NCBI GenBank assembly: GCA_034769895.1
Contig: CM068369.1
Span: 151,832,074-151,896,073 of the forward strand
DNA length: 64,000 bases
Origin: Magicicada septendecula
Lineage: Eukaryota; Arthropoda; Insecta; Hemiptera; Cicadidae
Reading direction: 5' to 3'
Made by a program: the position numbers and the translations under genes. The notes under the pieces were generated by a model. The model worked only from the letters and a program-made list of their open reading frames with translations. It searched no databases and was not told the origin of the DNA. This document shows positions 48,024 through 61,074 of this stretch, one piece after another (positions within the stretch are counted from its first letter, which is position 1; each line of letters begins with the position of its first letter).

Positions 48024-50588
48024 TTACCGAAGTAGTTGCATGTTACCTACTCTGATGATTCGTTCATCACCATTCGTGATGTAAGTTTTTGTTACTAACG
48101 TACAATGGGATGTCAAGAAGAGTTCACGATATTCAATTAGAGACTCTGTATAATCGTGGTCTTTTATTTTTATTGCTGGGCACTGAATATGTCGGATCGT
48201 GAAAGTGACTTGGGCTGACTTGGCTTGGTTGATATTTATCCACCACGTATCACGCCATGTTTTTAGTACATTTAAGTGGTGCTGAAGACGTTCCGCGGTC
48301 ACTTGGGGATCGATGTTTGTGGCTAGAAGTGCCGTACGGTCAGGAAAAGTTGCGTTAATCGTATTGTCTGTTTGAGGGATGTCCGCTGTAAAGTCAGTGA
48401 ACAGGAAGGGACCAAGAGCGCTGCTCCTGAGTGGATTTGATGGTAGGGAGAGAGGGCAAACTTACACTTAAATTGAAAGACACGGTTGTTCAGGTAGAAT
48501 TTTATAATAAGGGATGGGGAGACGACTGCGTGCCACATGCTGTCGAATGTCTGTTCAATGTCAAGAATGGCAGCTGTTCAGAGTTGTTTGTCTTGAAAGC
48601 TCGTGATTATTATACTAACAATCGTGTGGGTCTGTTGAATTAAGTGTTTTGATCTTAAACCGAACTGGTGAAATAGTATGATTTCATCGAGGTTTATATC
48701 CTCGTAAAGCCACTTGAATAAACGTTTTTCAATAAGGTTGAACATGATAGGTATCAGGCTTATTGGCCGATACGATATGACAGTATTAAGTGGTTTGCCT
48801 GAGTTGGGGAGAATCAAAATTTGCGAAAGCCTTGATGTGAGCAGGAAGTATACTAAACGCCACATCCTATTGTAAATAGTTGTTAGTAGAGCTACTCTTT
48901 TTTCCGGTAATTTTTTAAAGATTTCACCACTGATGAGGTCGAAGCTGGGAGCTTTATGACTCTTACAGTTAGCAATTTCTTTTTTGTTTCTAATAGTAAA
49001 AACGCCCTGACTAATAAAGTCATTTGACAAGGAGCATTTCAAATTAATGATTCAATTTTGATGTTGTTGTTGGTGCCAGACATCCTACTGTTGAATTTGT
49101 GATAGGTGAGTAGCGAAAAGTGTGGCTTTCTCCTGATTGGTCTTTGCCTAGTTACTATTTGCTATCCTTAAGAGTAGAATATAAGGTGTAGGTAGCTTGA
49201 ATCTTGTTGTGGGTTTCCAGATTAATTAGCCGTCTTTTGGCAAGCTATTAAGTATGAATAGAAGGTTGAATTTCGTGGTTCTTCGAGAGAGGATTTAAGC
49301 TGTCGAGCAAGTCTGTTGTATGCAGTTTTTTCTAGTACACTGCGGCTTATTTGCCATCTCTTCCTGGCTCTCTTCTTCTCAGGAAGGAGTTCTGATATGG
49401 AGGAGATGTTTTTTGCATCTTCTTCTTGCGACGACTTTTGCTTTGGAATCCAAAGTCAGTGATGTTAACAAGATCTTCTGCTAGCTTTAATTTAGTATTT
49501 ATGTTTATAGTGTTTTCTATATATGTTTGGAAGGACGTTAAATCCATTTTGCTGGTAATACTTTAGGATTTTCGGGGTTTGTAGATGATATGAGTGCTGA
49601 AGGTAGCGATAACAGATGAATGGTCTGATGAAATAACCAAGGAAGGGGTGATATGAACGTAATTGGGTGGTATGACATTGAAGACAAAGAAGTTGATAAG
49701 ACAGGTGTCTTGTTGGTATCGGTTGTCAAGTATGTTGGGTCGCCGCTGGAAAGATGAGAATAGTCGTTGTCTGTACTGGTTTTTAGAAGGTTCTTGCCAC
49801 TAGATTTTGTAACTCTGAACCCCCATTCCGTGTGTGTTGCATTCCAATCTCCTCCGGTGATAAATTTATTATCTAGGCGTCTGAAGAACGTTTCATGTTC
49901 ATCCATGCTGATCGCGTTCCTAAGTGAGCCAAAACGAACGAGCATGGTTTTACATTCACGACATTCACGTGGATTACAGGAGCTTGGATTTTCCGTTATT
50001 GCTGGACGGGTACCACCGCATTGTGATTAACTGTGTGCACCACTACACGCAGATCCAGCTACATGAGTGGTATAGTCGGTTAATAAACTTATTTTTTTCA
50101 TCAAAAACAATTTTAAAATAACTAGAGTGGATACGGGGTTAAGTATCATGGTGTTTTGATTAATTAACTCAGCGAACATAGCCCTAAATGCTTCAAGAAA
50201 AGTCGCCATTTGATCTGCCAGGTGTTTTGGGGAGATTCCCTGTTGGAATAAGTAGGTTTAATCATTGTTCTTTGGTGTTGCTGTCCACCTGTTGGTAGAT
50301 TGTAGAAGAAGTGAGACTATGTTCGAGCACGTTTGTGAGATGACATAAGGAGGTCGTTTGCTTGAGTCTAGTAAGTCTGTATATACTGTACATCCCTTAA
50401 AACTTGCAGGATTACTTGTATCACAGAGAGCACATTTGGTGGGTAGGTCACGTCATTTTTGCACGTTGTGGATTGGTGATTTTTAACGCATTTTATGCAT
50501 ATGAATGGTCTAGTATTACAGCTTTTTGTATGACTATATAGTTGGCATCTTGCACACTGTGTGATGTATTTCTTATGTGGTGGTTCGA
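48024..50588 (-). pseudogene. Jockey-clade LINE: ORF1 3' part and ORF2 EN-RT
   Basis: Minus strand, 5' to 3'. ORF1 zinc knuckles: ITQCARCQLYSHTKSCNTRP, then CIKCVKNHQSTTC (50400-50570). ORF1 C-terminus: MATFLEAFRAMFAELINQNT (50150-50209). Endonuclease: LDNKFITGGDWNATHTEWG (about 49850), then SSDHS-like residues near 49610. Reverse transcriptase: KSHKAPSFDLISGEIFK, then YRPISLIPIMFNLIEKRL and LFHQFGLRSKHLIQQTHT (48600-48970). The active-site segment is ATFPDRTALLA, where the ADD is replaced by PDR (codons 48336-48344). Similarity fades at about 48060, inside the RT, so the 3' end is missing. Frameshifts are numerous. Confidence 0.88.
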
Positions 50589-50601
50589 TTCGTATTTTCA
50601 T

Positions 50602-52179
50602 CATCATCATCTTCTTAAAAGTTTTAGGCTTTAGCGGCCTGTTCCTATTCCACAGTCCACCTTTCCTTAGGTCTCCCAACTTTTCTTCTGCCTCTATGGT
50701 TGTAAGTTTTCGCCATCTTCGGTATTCTACTTTCTTCCATTCTATTGATGCGTTGAATCCATTTTCTTCTGAATTCATTTTAATCCTTTCATTAACCGCA
50801 AAAATATCTAAATCACTTCTTATCTATTCATTTCTTATACGATCTCGTCTATTACACCTTTTAACTGATCTAAGAAATTTCATTTCTGCTGTTTGTATCT
50901 TCTGTTCATCTTCTTTTTTTATTACCCGAGTTTCACAACCATACAGTAGTGTAGGTATTGCCACTGTTTTATAAAATTTTATTTGGTTTTTTCTACATTT
51001 ATTTCCCAACGTTCTGAAAATCGTTCCACTCATTCTTGTGAAATTCGTCACTTTATTTTCTATATCTCTATCTTGATCATAAGTAACGTCACGTCAGAGA
51101 TAGTTGAAATGTTTTACTTGTTGTATGCATGTGTTGTCTATGCATATTTTGGTCCGAACCGGTTCATCTCCATTACTTTTGTCTTTGATTCAGATATGTT
51201 ACAGTTATATTCTTTTCCTATTTTATGTAAGATGTATACTGCTTGCTGAAGATCGTCTTCTGAAGTGGCAAATATAGCTAGGTCATCCGCGAAGAGAATG
51301 GTTTTCAAGTTTTTATTTCGGTAGATTTTAATACCGTCAGGGGATTGTTCTTTCCATTTTCAAGAAGATCATCTAGATAAAGGTTAAAAGTAATAGTAAC
51401 AGACAACAGCCTTGTCTTACGCCTTGCTTTGTTTCGATCGGGATAGATTCTTCTTCGTCGTCTGTGTTTGTCGCGGTGTGTCTATATAAACTCTTTTTGG
51501 CCTGAACTAGGTGTTGTGGTATACCTTTATTTCAAGATGTCCCATAACTTCGGTCTGGTCACTCTATCAAAAGCTTTGTTGAAATCGATAAAGGCAATAT
51601 GTGTTTCTAAATTCTTTTCACGTCGTTTGTCTATCACTTGCTGTATGGTAAATGCAATAGTCTATGCAATAGCGTCCTATCCTAAAACCATGTTGTTCTT
51701 CCTCTAAAAGAGTTTCTGCTACGTTTTGTAGTCTTGTTATTATAATACGTGCGTACAATTTATAACACGAATTTATGAAACTAATACCTCTCTAATTGTT
51801 GATGTCTCTTATGTCTCCCTTCTTAGAAAGGGAGATCACTTTTGACATTGTCCATTCTTGTGGTATGCGTGTCTGCTGCCAGCACATGTTGCGCAAATGT
51901 AGGTTCCTGAAATGTAACAAAATACAACCACATTTAATAAGTTCTGAGTTTATATTACCTGGGCCGGTTGCTTTTCTATTTCTAAGCCGTTCGATAGCCC
52001 CTTTTAATTCTTCCAATGTAAACTGGTCTACTGTAATGTTTTGCATTTCCATTCCTTCTTCTTCCTCTTTGATGTTGGAGTCAAACCAAAGTTTCTTGTA
52101 ATGTTCAATCCATTCTTCTTTCCAAATAATATTCAATCTACATGCATCCTTTTCTTCTTTGTTAAGATATTCCATAATT
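50602..52179 (-). pseudogene. RTE-like LINE reverse transcriptase
   Basis: From 52179 downward the minus strand reads KTIMEYLNKEEKDACRLNII, then RLRNRKATGPGNINSELIK (RT motif 0/1), IPQEWTMSKVISLSKKGD, and IETKQGVRQGC. The active site LFADDLAIFATSEDDLQQA has FADD codons at 51282-51293. The thumb and C-terminus follow with NQIKFYKTVAIPTLLYGCET and QTAEMKFLRSVKRCNRRDR, then RKVGRP-like GRRKVGR and the tail. The catalytic FADD is intact but several frameshifts break the frame (for example near 51300, 51700 and 50830). Confidence 0.9.
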
Positions 52180-52471
52180 GTTTTCACATCCAGGAGTAGG
52201 ATATGCGGAACATAGAGCCATTTGGACCAAGCCTGTACCTACTCAAGACCGTCGTGCGTGGTGAAGACCCACACCATTTTCGAGGTGGTCCTATAACAGA
52301 ACACGACGGATCTAGACCAAAGAAGATCGGTAAAAAATCTAGTCAGCATAGGGTTTATTACTCTATACAGTGGTCTCAATCAACAACTCACAATTCCAAC
52401 AGTAGCCTCGGAAACCAGGACAGATATAATGATGAAGACATTCGAAAACGAAAACGAACACGAGATTGGAT
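52180..52471 (+). pseudogene. Inverted 5' leader of the nested LINE
   Basis: In plus orientation the segment begins TTTTCACATCCAGGAGTAGG and continues through CGGAACATAGAGCC to CACGAGATTGGATT. It is the reverse complement of 6870-7192. In this copy a frame is open from 52203 through the target junction; ending RKRTRDWIS, it corresponds to the sequence just before the endonuclease start MKIATWNIRG of the other copy. It stops at the target duplication, where LINE and target share TTCG. Confidence 0.85.
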
Positions 52472-52484
52472 TTCGTATTTTCAT

Positions 52485-52760
52485 ATTATTAAATCAACTG
52501 ATATTGAAAACGTCTTTATTGTTTGATTGAGATTATAAGCCTACGTAGAAAAACATGAGAGGGTATTTTTTCATTGTGTGCGTGATATGCTGACTTCGTG
52601 GCCCTTCTTTGAGTTCTTCCATTATCTCTTCTATGGGTATATAATAGTAGAAATTTCGAACGACAATCCTGTACGCTCCGTCTTGTCTTAACCGATAAGA
52701 GTGACTGATAATCTTATGGTCGTTTAAATGACGAATCACTTTTCCTGTAGGTCTCTATAT
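52485..52760 (-). pseudogene. Jockey ORF1, 5' part (upstream of the nested insertion)
   Basis: Minus-strand frame 52739-52533: MIRHLNDHKIISHSYRLRQD, then AYRIVVRNFYYYIPIEEIME. This is the RNA-binding core of Jockey-clade ORF1 that precedes the zinc knuckles now at 50400-50570. Sequence similarity ends near 52760, so the ORF1 N-terminus and 5' UTR are missing, a normal 5' truncation. Confidence 0.85.
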
Positions 52761-53899
52761 AAAAGGCGTTTAATTTGACTGTTTGATCAGAATGGGTTTT
52801 ACAAACTACTTTTAACTGTAGGCCTATAACTTGTAAATTAACTTCGATAAATACGGAAGTGTCTTTTGGGGAAAATAAATTTTAAAATTAGGTCATGCGT
52901 AGTACTGCTCAGGCAAAGCTTAACTGACGGAAGCGTTTGATGTAATAATGTATTCTTAAAACTGTATACTGTCTCTCTGCATCTCTGTCCCGTTACCATG
53001 TTCAGTTCCTGTACACGAGGCGTTGCCATAGTTAGAATTCATCCATCTACTGCACCTTAATCACCTTCAATGAAAGCGACTCACCATCTCGCCGACATTT
53101 TAATATCGGCATAGATCGTTGTTTAAGTTGGACATAGGATTATGTTGACAACGCAATTATGTTTGTGGAGATACAAGATCATTTACGCTGGATAGTGGTT
53201 GCTTCAATTCCCAACGTAACGGTTAAAGCAAGTATTCTATAACATGTAATGTAATAAAAATAAACACTCAAGCACAAATAATTAATAGAACAAATAATTA
53301 TCAAATGACTAATTGCGTAAATAATATGGATCGATTTTTACGCAGATTTTGTTGGTTTGATAAAATGGCACAGTCGGTAATAAACAACCTTTGCATCAAA
53401 CGATATTTTCGTAATATAAATAAGTCAGTTTTCATTCGCTACCGCAGTGAATTTTAAATAAAAATGTTTTAAAGTACTTGTTAGAACACTGTATTCAATA
53501 GTCGAGCAAAAAAGCACAAGACTCAAAACTGTAATAGCGTACTACTTCTTTGCTGAATGAGCGGACACGATCTTTGCGCTAAAGAGACGCTCATACTTTC
53601 GTGGCCATAATCATCTCAACGGAACACCTACTGCACGATTCAAGACAAGGGCCAGTCCATATTTCTGGATACCACCAATGAGGACAACACAGTGGAAGAA
53701 AATCCTACCGGAGAGGGGGATAAGTCAGGGAGAAAAGACAACATTGAGAAGACACAGAGTAGCGTCGAGAACAGCGTAAAAGGGTAATCAAGAGAAAATA
53801 GGAGGCTATTTTTTATCCAGAAATTAAAGCAAAAAGCACAAATTAAAGCACTGATACGTGCAGAACTATAAGTCAGTACTGTGCGCACGGAAAGAAAGA
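52761..53899. other. Non-coding DNA
   Basis: No gene or repeat recognised apart from a TAGGCCTA palindrome at 52819. Confidence 0.5.
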
Positions 53900-54520
<621 letters not shown>

Positions 54521-55154
54521 ATATCAATAAATCTGCACTGAAACACGTACTTTCATGTATAAAAATTATTGCTCTTTCGAATGAAATGTTACTCGACAGT
54601 TTAATAATAAGCTTTAACTCGAGTAGATTACTTTTCCTTCCGACTTTTATAGTACGAATTTCATTGTTTTTATAATTAAATTTGATGTTTAAGGAAAGCG
54701 GTTTCACCCAGTTATAGTTGAACGTTACTCCATTTACATAAACGGTTGAATCAGATAATAACATGTTTATTGGTCTCTTACCTGGTTTTTGTTTCTGTGT
54801 TGTCTAAACAGATTAAAAATAAAGCTAACTTTTACTAGCTCATTGCATACTGAGGTAACCGTACTAACCAACAAACTTTTTGTAACAAAACTACGGCTAT
54901 GTGACAAGATGTTCGCCAATTCACCCCAATATTGCGGTACAGAAACAGTTCTATATCTCAGTACTGGAGTGAATATCTTGCCAATCACTCAATCGTTCTA
55001 TGACACTGAATATGGCCTCCAATGGTGGGGTGGAAAAGTTTGTAAGCAGGGTCAGTAGTAGACCACGGCTAATAGCCCAGCAGGAAATAATACAGACAGC
55101 GCTGACCCAGGCCGTGAAAGCCATAGAAACTTAAGGCTGTTCAACCAAATGTGT
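54521..55154. other. Non-coding DNA
   Basis: Short open frames only; nothing recognised. Confidence 0.45.
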
Positions 55155-55407
55155 TAATACGTTATTATTGGGTCCTTCAGTCTTCCGACTGGTCTGTACC
55201 CTTGGTGCCTGCGTTACGGAGTCTCTCACAGGTATATGGGACCTACGGTTTAACGCCGGATCCGAACGGCATAGTTGGGGAGAGTTTATACTAGGCAGGA
55301 TACCTCTCGCTGGTTTGCCATTGCCTTGCGAGGGGGAACGGCCGTATCTAGATCAGATGGCCCCGGCGGGAATCGAACCCGCGCCGACAGCGTAGCAGCA
55401 TGTGCTT
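55155..55407 (-). mobile_element. SINE-like sequence with B-box
   Basis: Less AT-rich than its surroundings. On the minus strand it contains GGTTCGATTCC (plus positions 55369-55379), a pol III B box, then a SINE-body-like phrase GCAAGGCAATGGCAAACC. A clear A box is not present upstream, so the tRNA head is truncated or degenerate. A (TTC)n array abuts it. Open frames across it are not conserved genes. Confidence 0.5.
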
Positions 55408-55477
55408 ATTCTTCTTCTTCTTCTTCTTCTTCTTCTTCTTCTTCTTCTTCTTCTTCTTCTTCTTCTTCTTCTTCTTC
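55408..55477. repeat. (TTC)n microsatellite
   Basis: About 23 TTC units; poly-Ser and poly-Leu frames are artefacts. Confidence 0.97.
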
Positions 55478-57751
55478 ACTACGTGGTTAGCGAGTTATGG
55501 GAAATGAAGGGAAATTTGGTATCTATTAGAGGGAAATCTATGAGTAGGGATGCGGTAAGACTGGCATCAATACATCTTAGAACGTTCACCGTTGGCGTAT
55601 TACTCGGTATACGATTAAACTCATTTGGCACGAATTTTCCATACAGCAACAAAGTAAAAATAAAACATTACCCTCGAGCTGACCTAAAGCATATCTGTAA
55701 CTTATTAATGTGACTTATATGTAATACTCAAATGTATTGCTCGCTGTTCTACTTTTATAGTTTTCTAAGTGTCACTCCCCTCTATAATTTTTTCATATGT
55801 ATTAGAAGCCTATGAATAATGAAAGTGTCATTCCGGCTAGAAATTAAATTACCTAATATCCAACAAGTAGGTGCTAAACAATAAACACAATGTTTATAAA
55901 AAGTTTATAATATAACTATGTACAAAATCGTAATGACTCGAACACAGAAATCTAAGACATTGTCCAAAACAAGCTATATCCCAGTTTAAAAACAAAATAA
56001 TGATAACAAAACATTTAAAATTTTAACTGAAAACTAATCAAATATTGGCCCCCGTATGGGGAAAACATGTTTTTTAAACACAGTTTACCCAGACAGTGGT
56101 AGATCTTAGAAATCTAAACTCTTCCTTGTGATATTTACTCCTGTTTGCACAAAATATGTACTTCACTTCTGCACAAGTAGTTGAGAAAATTACGAGTACT
56201 GTCTGTCTGAAGTGATGCTGGATAATACAACTCTGAGAAATTATCCAATTCCACTTTAGGATCCAGGTTTTGAAGCAATGGAATTTGTTCTTTAACTTAA
56301 TTTTTTACACTTTACGAAGGGCATGCATTCTCTTTATTACACTGATTATATTCTTGAATATTTCTCTAAAAAACGTATTTCAATTTTGAATGAATGTGGC
56401 TGTCTATTTACAAGTCTACAAGAGCTCTTATACTTTCACGTAACGAAAACAGTTTCAATAATTCTCCTCCCTCTGCTATCTACTACCGCTGATACAATTT
56501 CACGTTCGTTATTACCGATACGTCTGAAGTCGGCCTGAAAATGCTGAAGAACTTTTTAACACAGAATTATTTGAGTTGAAGCTTCAATAAAAAAAAAACA
56601 GCAAAATTCATTACGCGATTCAAATATTATTTTTAAATTTTCCCCTCGTGATAAGCAACAACTTTCATTAAATCAAAACTTATGTGCCTACAACTAATTA
56701 CTTCATACAAAAATATCATAAATTCTAAGCACAATTTTATTTTTCTTATTAAAGTATAGCATATCAAAACATACTGATAAATTAATAACCTGTTAGAACT
56801 AATCATTACGAGACGGTTAGAGATAGAATCAGTTCCTTTCTTGAAACGCATGTTGTCTTTGAATAGTTGCAACATCTACAACCATAACCAAATAATTATT
56901 CTTAACTGGTATGGTGGATTCAAGATTACATAACTGGAATCTTTTTTGTGTGTTTTTTCCAATAAACACACTTTTTGACATTTTATCATACAAAGTTATT
57001 CTCTATACTCATAATAGTGGATAGTACGGTACTTGTTAGGGAACTTTTTGATAGGTTTGAATATATTTTTTAAAGCAAAATCAAACGTCTGAAACAATAA
57101 AACTAATATTTGTTTTAAATTAAAATATCTAATTCATATCTAAAAGAACTTTGCAAAATACAAACAAAAAAGTATAAAGTTGGGCACATTTTTAACAACA
57201 GCATTTTTCAACTCAATAAAAGCTAACAGCTAAGTCACAAGTTACCCAACCGGTATATGATGGACCCGAGCAATAATTGCTAAAACATGCACCTCATTCT
57301 GTATTTCAGATCAATTATATACCTACATCAAATCATTTTCTAATTTTTCCACGTCACCTTCAGTCAAATATGTCAGCACCTGACATTTATCAAGCTTTAA
57401 TGTAACTGGGGAGACGGAGACAAATATGACGTAAGACTGTGTAAGTTAAATCGGCAAATTGTACCTAGACTTCTTACGCATCAATAAGTAGAAAAGACAC
57501 ACAGACAATAATCTGATTATATTATTAGTCACGGTTGGTTTCTGTAGGAGGTAGCTAATTAGCACTATCTCCACCAATTGTGAAGTTTAAAAAATATATA
57601 AAGTACTTTTGTTACACGATTGCAAATATACTCAATTTATAGTCCTATATTTAATGTTACTAAAATGTCCGTACTGAGTTCCTTTTTTAAAAACTGCCAC
57701 CGCCCACTCCGAATGTCGTAGTTTTACAGAGTGAGGATGCTTGAGTCTGTA
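55478..57751. other. AT-rich non-coding DNA
   Basis: No gene or repeat recognised. Confidence 0.5.
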
Positions 57752-57925
57752 GGTAGCAGTTTCCGTGCTACCTCACACAAAGTATTAAGCCGTCATGTGA
57801 CTAGTTTGAGGGGGTTGAAGGGTATGCCGTAGCTAAGCATAAGAGTGAATGTTAGATCACAAGAGCGTGTTAGACAGGCTTAGGTAGCATATGGCGAGCT
57901 ACCTATACGCTACCAACTTTGCAGT
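57752..57925. repeat. Pair of GGTAGC/GCTACC hairpins
   Basis: TAGGTAGCA and TGCTACCT face each other with a 7-nt gap near 57755-57777. About 130 bp on, AGGTAGC and GCTACCT face each other with a 9-nt gap, followed by another GCTACC. Repeated use of the same stem suggests relics of a foldback element, but ends and duplications are not evident. Confidence 0.35.
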
Positions 57926-60000
57926 ATGATTTCACTTGCCAGTGGTCAGTTAAGGTTTATTTGAATGTGTCCTATGCGTGTAGTGTTACACAACGTCAGT
58001 TGTTAGCGATTTCAACATTTATTTTAAATAAACAAACTTTATATATTTGACTTATATATTTATAAATAATTAGGTCTAACAATATTTTAATAAAAACCTA
58101 AAGTTAGACTTTGTTTGAGGCTTAATGTTTTTGTGTACCACCACATTTTTGGTCACGAATAGCCACTGTTATTAGTTCTAAAAGCATAAATTTACATTAA
58201 GGGTCAACGTTCCACCAATCAAGGGTTACCTTACGTAATACTATGCCGTTAAAGATTAAATTTCTTTTAATATGTTGTTCGATTAGGGTTACGTGTGAAA
58301 TGAAATTAAGCCAGTAAAATTTGTAAATATTTGTTTACAATATGTACCTGCCTTACGGTTTGGCGTTAAAGTATCATCGTGCCCGTAGTGTGAATGGTCG
58401 TATGCGGATAAATATGTATGTATACCTAATCCCAAACGGGTGGGTGAAGTCGAGTAAATTATGGGTGGAGGAAAAGGAATATTTTGTGAAATTTCGCTTC
58501 CCTGATGAGGAATCCTGGGATTTGCCAGCTACCCTAAGTATGTTACATACAGTACTTCTGTACTGAACATAGGAGAAACACAACAAGAATGTACTTAGTA
58601 ACACATACTAAGGAAATACATGAAAAGACAAGGAACACACACACAATTTGCGTACGCCGTTGGGTCGTAATAATTTTATAAAGATTTACAGAAAGTTTCT
58701 TCTTAATCTAACGTTTGTTCTGGTTTTCTTATAGGCTATTCCTTTACAAGCTTATTAACCTCCTTTTATCGCATTATTAAATTATTCTAATGTTGAGGGC
58801 GGAAGAATTTTTCTCGCTTACTGAATAGCCTGTTTACAAAGTACATTACTTCAGAGTTATAGTCGCCAAAAAGCTTCACTTCTCATAAAGAATTATTTAT
58901 TTTCAGACGTCTTAAAACCGTTAAGTGGACAAGTAAGTTCTGCAGCAATGGTAAATGTAGGAACAAAGCTTTGGCATTAACTGTAAGCGTTATGTAAAGT
59001 CTGTTGCTTATTCACAATCAATAATTCTTTTGTGTGTGCTTGCGGGTAGAAGGACTCTATTCAGCGTCAATATTCTAAATGGAAATGGAATCACATCTCT
59101 TCAGAAGGATTCGATGCTTAATTCGATTATATAGGAACAACTACACCAAAGAAGGCATAAATAAGTCAAACTTGACAAGAAATAAACAGGATTACTAAAA
59201 TTACATTACTGTATTTCAAAAATTTTAAATATATAATTACACATAACTGGAATCCGTTATATATTACTGGGTTGAGAAGACAGAATCGAAGGGAATTTTG
59301 TGTCTCGTTGAGGGAAACTTTCTAGCAGTCTGGCAGCACTGTTGGCAGTAAGCTTCAGGACGTCCGCGGTTTATCGTGTTACACAATAATCGCATTAGCA
59401 TATGTATCGCTACCGTAGTTGCGGCCATAACTGTAGCTAATAAATCAGTCGCCACGTTGGAAAATTCTTTTTCACACACAAAAATTGAAATAAAAATACT
59501 TGGGTTGAAATAAAATTTTCATTTTATTTCGTTGTAAATATTGTAGTGTGCATAAATTTTTTGTAATAATGACGCATTGATAAGGGCTTTAGAAAGAAAT
59601 TGAAATAAGTGTGTTGATGTAAATCGATTAAGCCACTGCTCAAGATTTATTTCCATAAAACTATATATCACAGACACGCACACACACACACACACACACA
59701 GGCCTACGTATTAGTATTTAAACCTCACATTTTTCATCAATTGTACAATATTTATTTTTATAATTTGTGTAGTAAAATTCGGACGTTCTTTAAAAAAATC
59801 TATGAAGACGCTTAGACGTAGTACCTAATGCATCACTAGTAAGTAGGTACAGCATTAATTTCAATTGAATTTAATTAAACTGTCAATTTCATTCAAATTA
59901 TGAACGTTATTAAAGATTTTAAGACTAAAAATTGTATAAATACAAACGATCTAAAGATAACTAATTTTGGTCAACAGAGTAATTTTGTAAATTAAACCAA
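57926..60000. other. Non-coding DNA
   Basis: Contains a 74-codon frame at 58342-58566 with no recognisable domain and a short (CA)n run at 59679-59700. Nothing else identified. Confidence 0.45.
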
Positions 60001-60012
60001 GAATAAGAAATT

Positions 60013-60638
60013 GTTCTTATTTCTTAACCCTTTAGGGGCTAAACGTTAGTAAAAGGTATTGGAGGTAGTATACAATGCCGATTAGTAAACAGCGGTAAAA
60101 CTCTGAGAAATGCCTCCTGTTTTCTGACGAATGAGTCAGAGGTTCGAGGAATCGAACTCAGCTCTGCCAAGTCCTCGAAAACATGTGTCGCGTAGCCCCT
60201 GGGTACATGGCGTGTAATGGATGTACGTTATGTAGCAGACGAGAGAGGGTGAAAAGGCGAGTTTCCGGCACGTATAATTAACTGGAACATATCGGCCAAG
60301 AGAAGACCACAATGGCCGTGAAGGCGGAGAAGAGGAACTTTGGTACGGCGGATCCGGCAGAGCTGGCCTCAACTCTTAGGGTAAAGATAAAGCCCCTGCC
60401 AGGGTATGGTAAAGGTGCTGCCTTGCACTTAGGTGGTTGGATCACCAAAGGCTAAAGGAAGAAAACCTTGATTACAAATTAACTGGTCCTCCAGATTTGG
60501 GGTTGTGCAATGGGCTGGTAACCCATTCTCGTAAAAAAATCATATACTCATAAGTCTCAGAGGAATAAGTTCCATTGAAACTGGAACAGGCTACCAGCCT
60601 AAGCCGTAAAGGATGACGACGACGACGACGTCGACGAC
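60013..60638 (+). mobile_element. Retroposon with (GAC)n tail and 12-bp TSD
   Basis: The direct repeat GAATAAGAAATT lies at 60001-60012 and 60639-60650. The enclosed 626 bp ends in GGATGACGACGACGACGACG, a short-repeat tail like those of RTE-type LINEs and their SINEs. It contains phrases such as TTGGGGTTGTGCAATGGGC and GGTAACCCATTCTCGTAAAA, typical of a LINE/SINE 3' UTR. An open minus-strand frame at 60136-60372 shows no domain. It is either a 5'-truncated LINE 3' end or a SINE. Confidence 0.72.
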
Positions 60639-60752
60639 GAATAAGAAATTTTAACTTTTAACCAACATCCATTAGGTAATTTTTAATAAACCATAATTCC
60701 ATATATTTTTCTCGGCAGAATTAATTTATCTATGCTTACCCATAACATCGTA

Positions 60753-60753
<1 letters not shown>

Positions 60754-60827
<74 letters not shown>
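60754..60827. repeat. (TG)n microsatellite
   Basis: About 37 TG units. Confidence 0.97.
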
Positions 60828-60829
<2 letters not shown>

Positions 60830-61074
60830 ATTTTTTTAATTTTTTATTACAGTTCCTCTCCTTGTAGTTTGAATACTTTGATCGATACTAATATAATATT
60901 AGGTTACATAGCTAACCGCGTACTCAGGTACCATGCAAGTATGCATGTTTGTATGTATGTGAATGTAATTAAATGTAATGATGTGTATACAAGCAATAAT
61001 CTGGCCAGAGCTGGGGACAGCCGTTTCAGAAAATAAATGAACAAATTAACATAGAGAATAAAATAAATAACCCA

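Larger units (their letters stand above)
50602..52471 (-). mobile_element. 5'-inverted RTE-like LINE nested in Jockey ORF1
   Basis: The 13-bp duplication TTCGTATTTTCAT lies at 50589-50601 and 52472-52484. The minus-strand part, 50602 to about 52180, is RT to 3' end with a (CAT)n tail in plus orientation at 50599-50612. The part 52180-52471 is the 5' leader of the same LINE in plus orientation, the inverted segment. It matches the inverted segment of the copy at 6811-7556, including the common junction with TTTTCACATC. Removing the insertion makes the Jockey ORF1 continuous (…MKIRIEPPH). Confidence 0.92.

Noticed and set aside
55275..55490. Poly-Ser frame
   Set aside because: Runs through a SINE-like sequence and the (TTC)n array.
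58342..58566. 74-codon ORF starting MYLPYGLALKYHRA
   Set aside because: No recognisable family, splice signals, promoter or codon evidence; length is within chance for this window.
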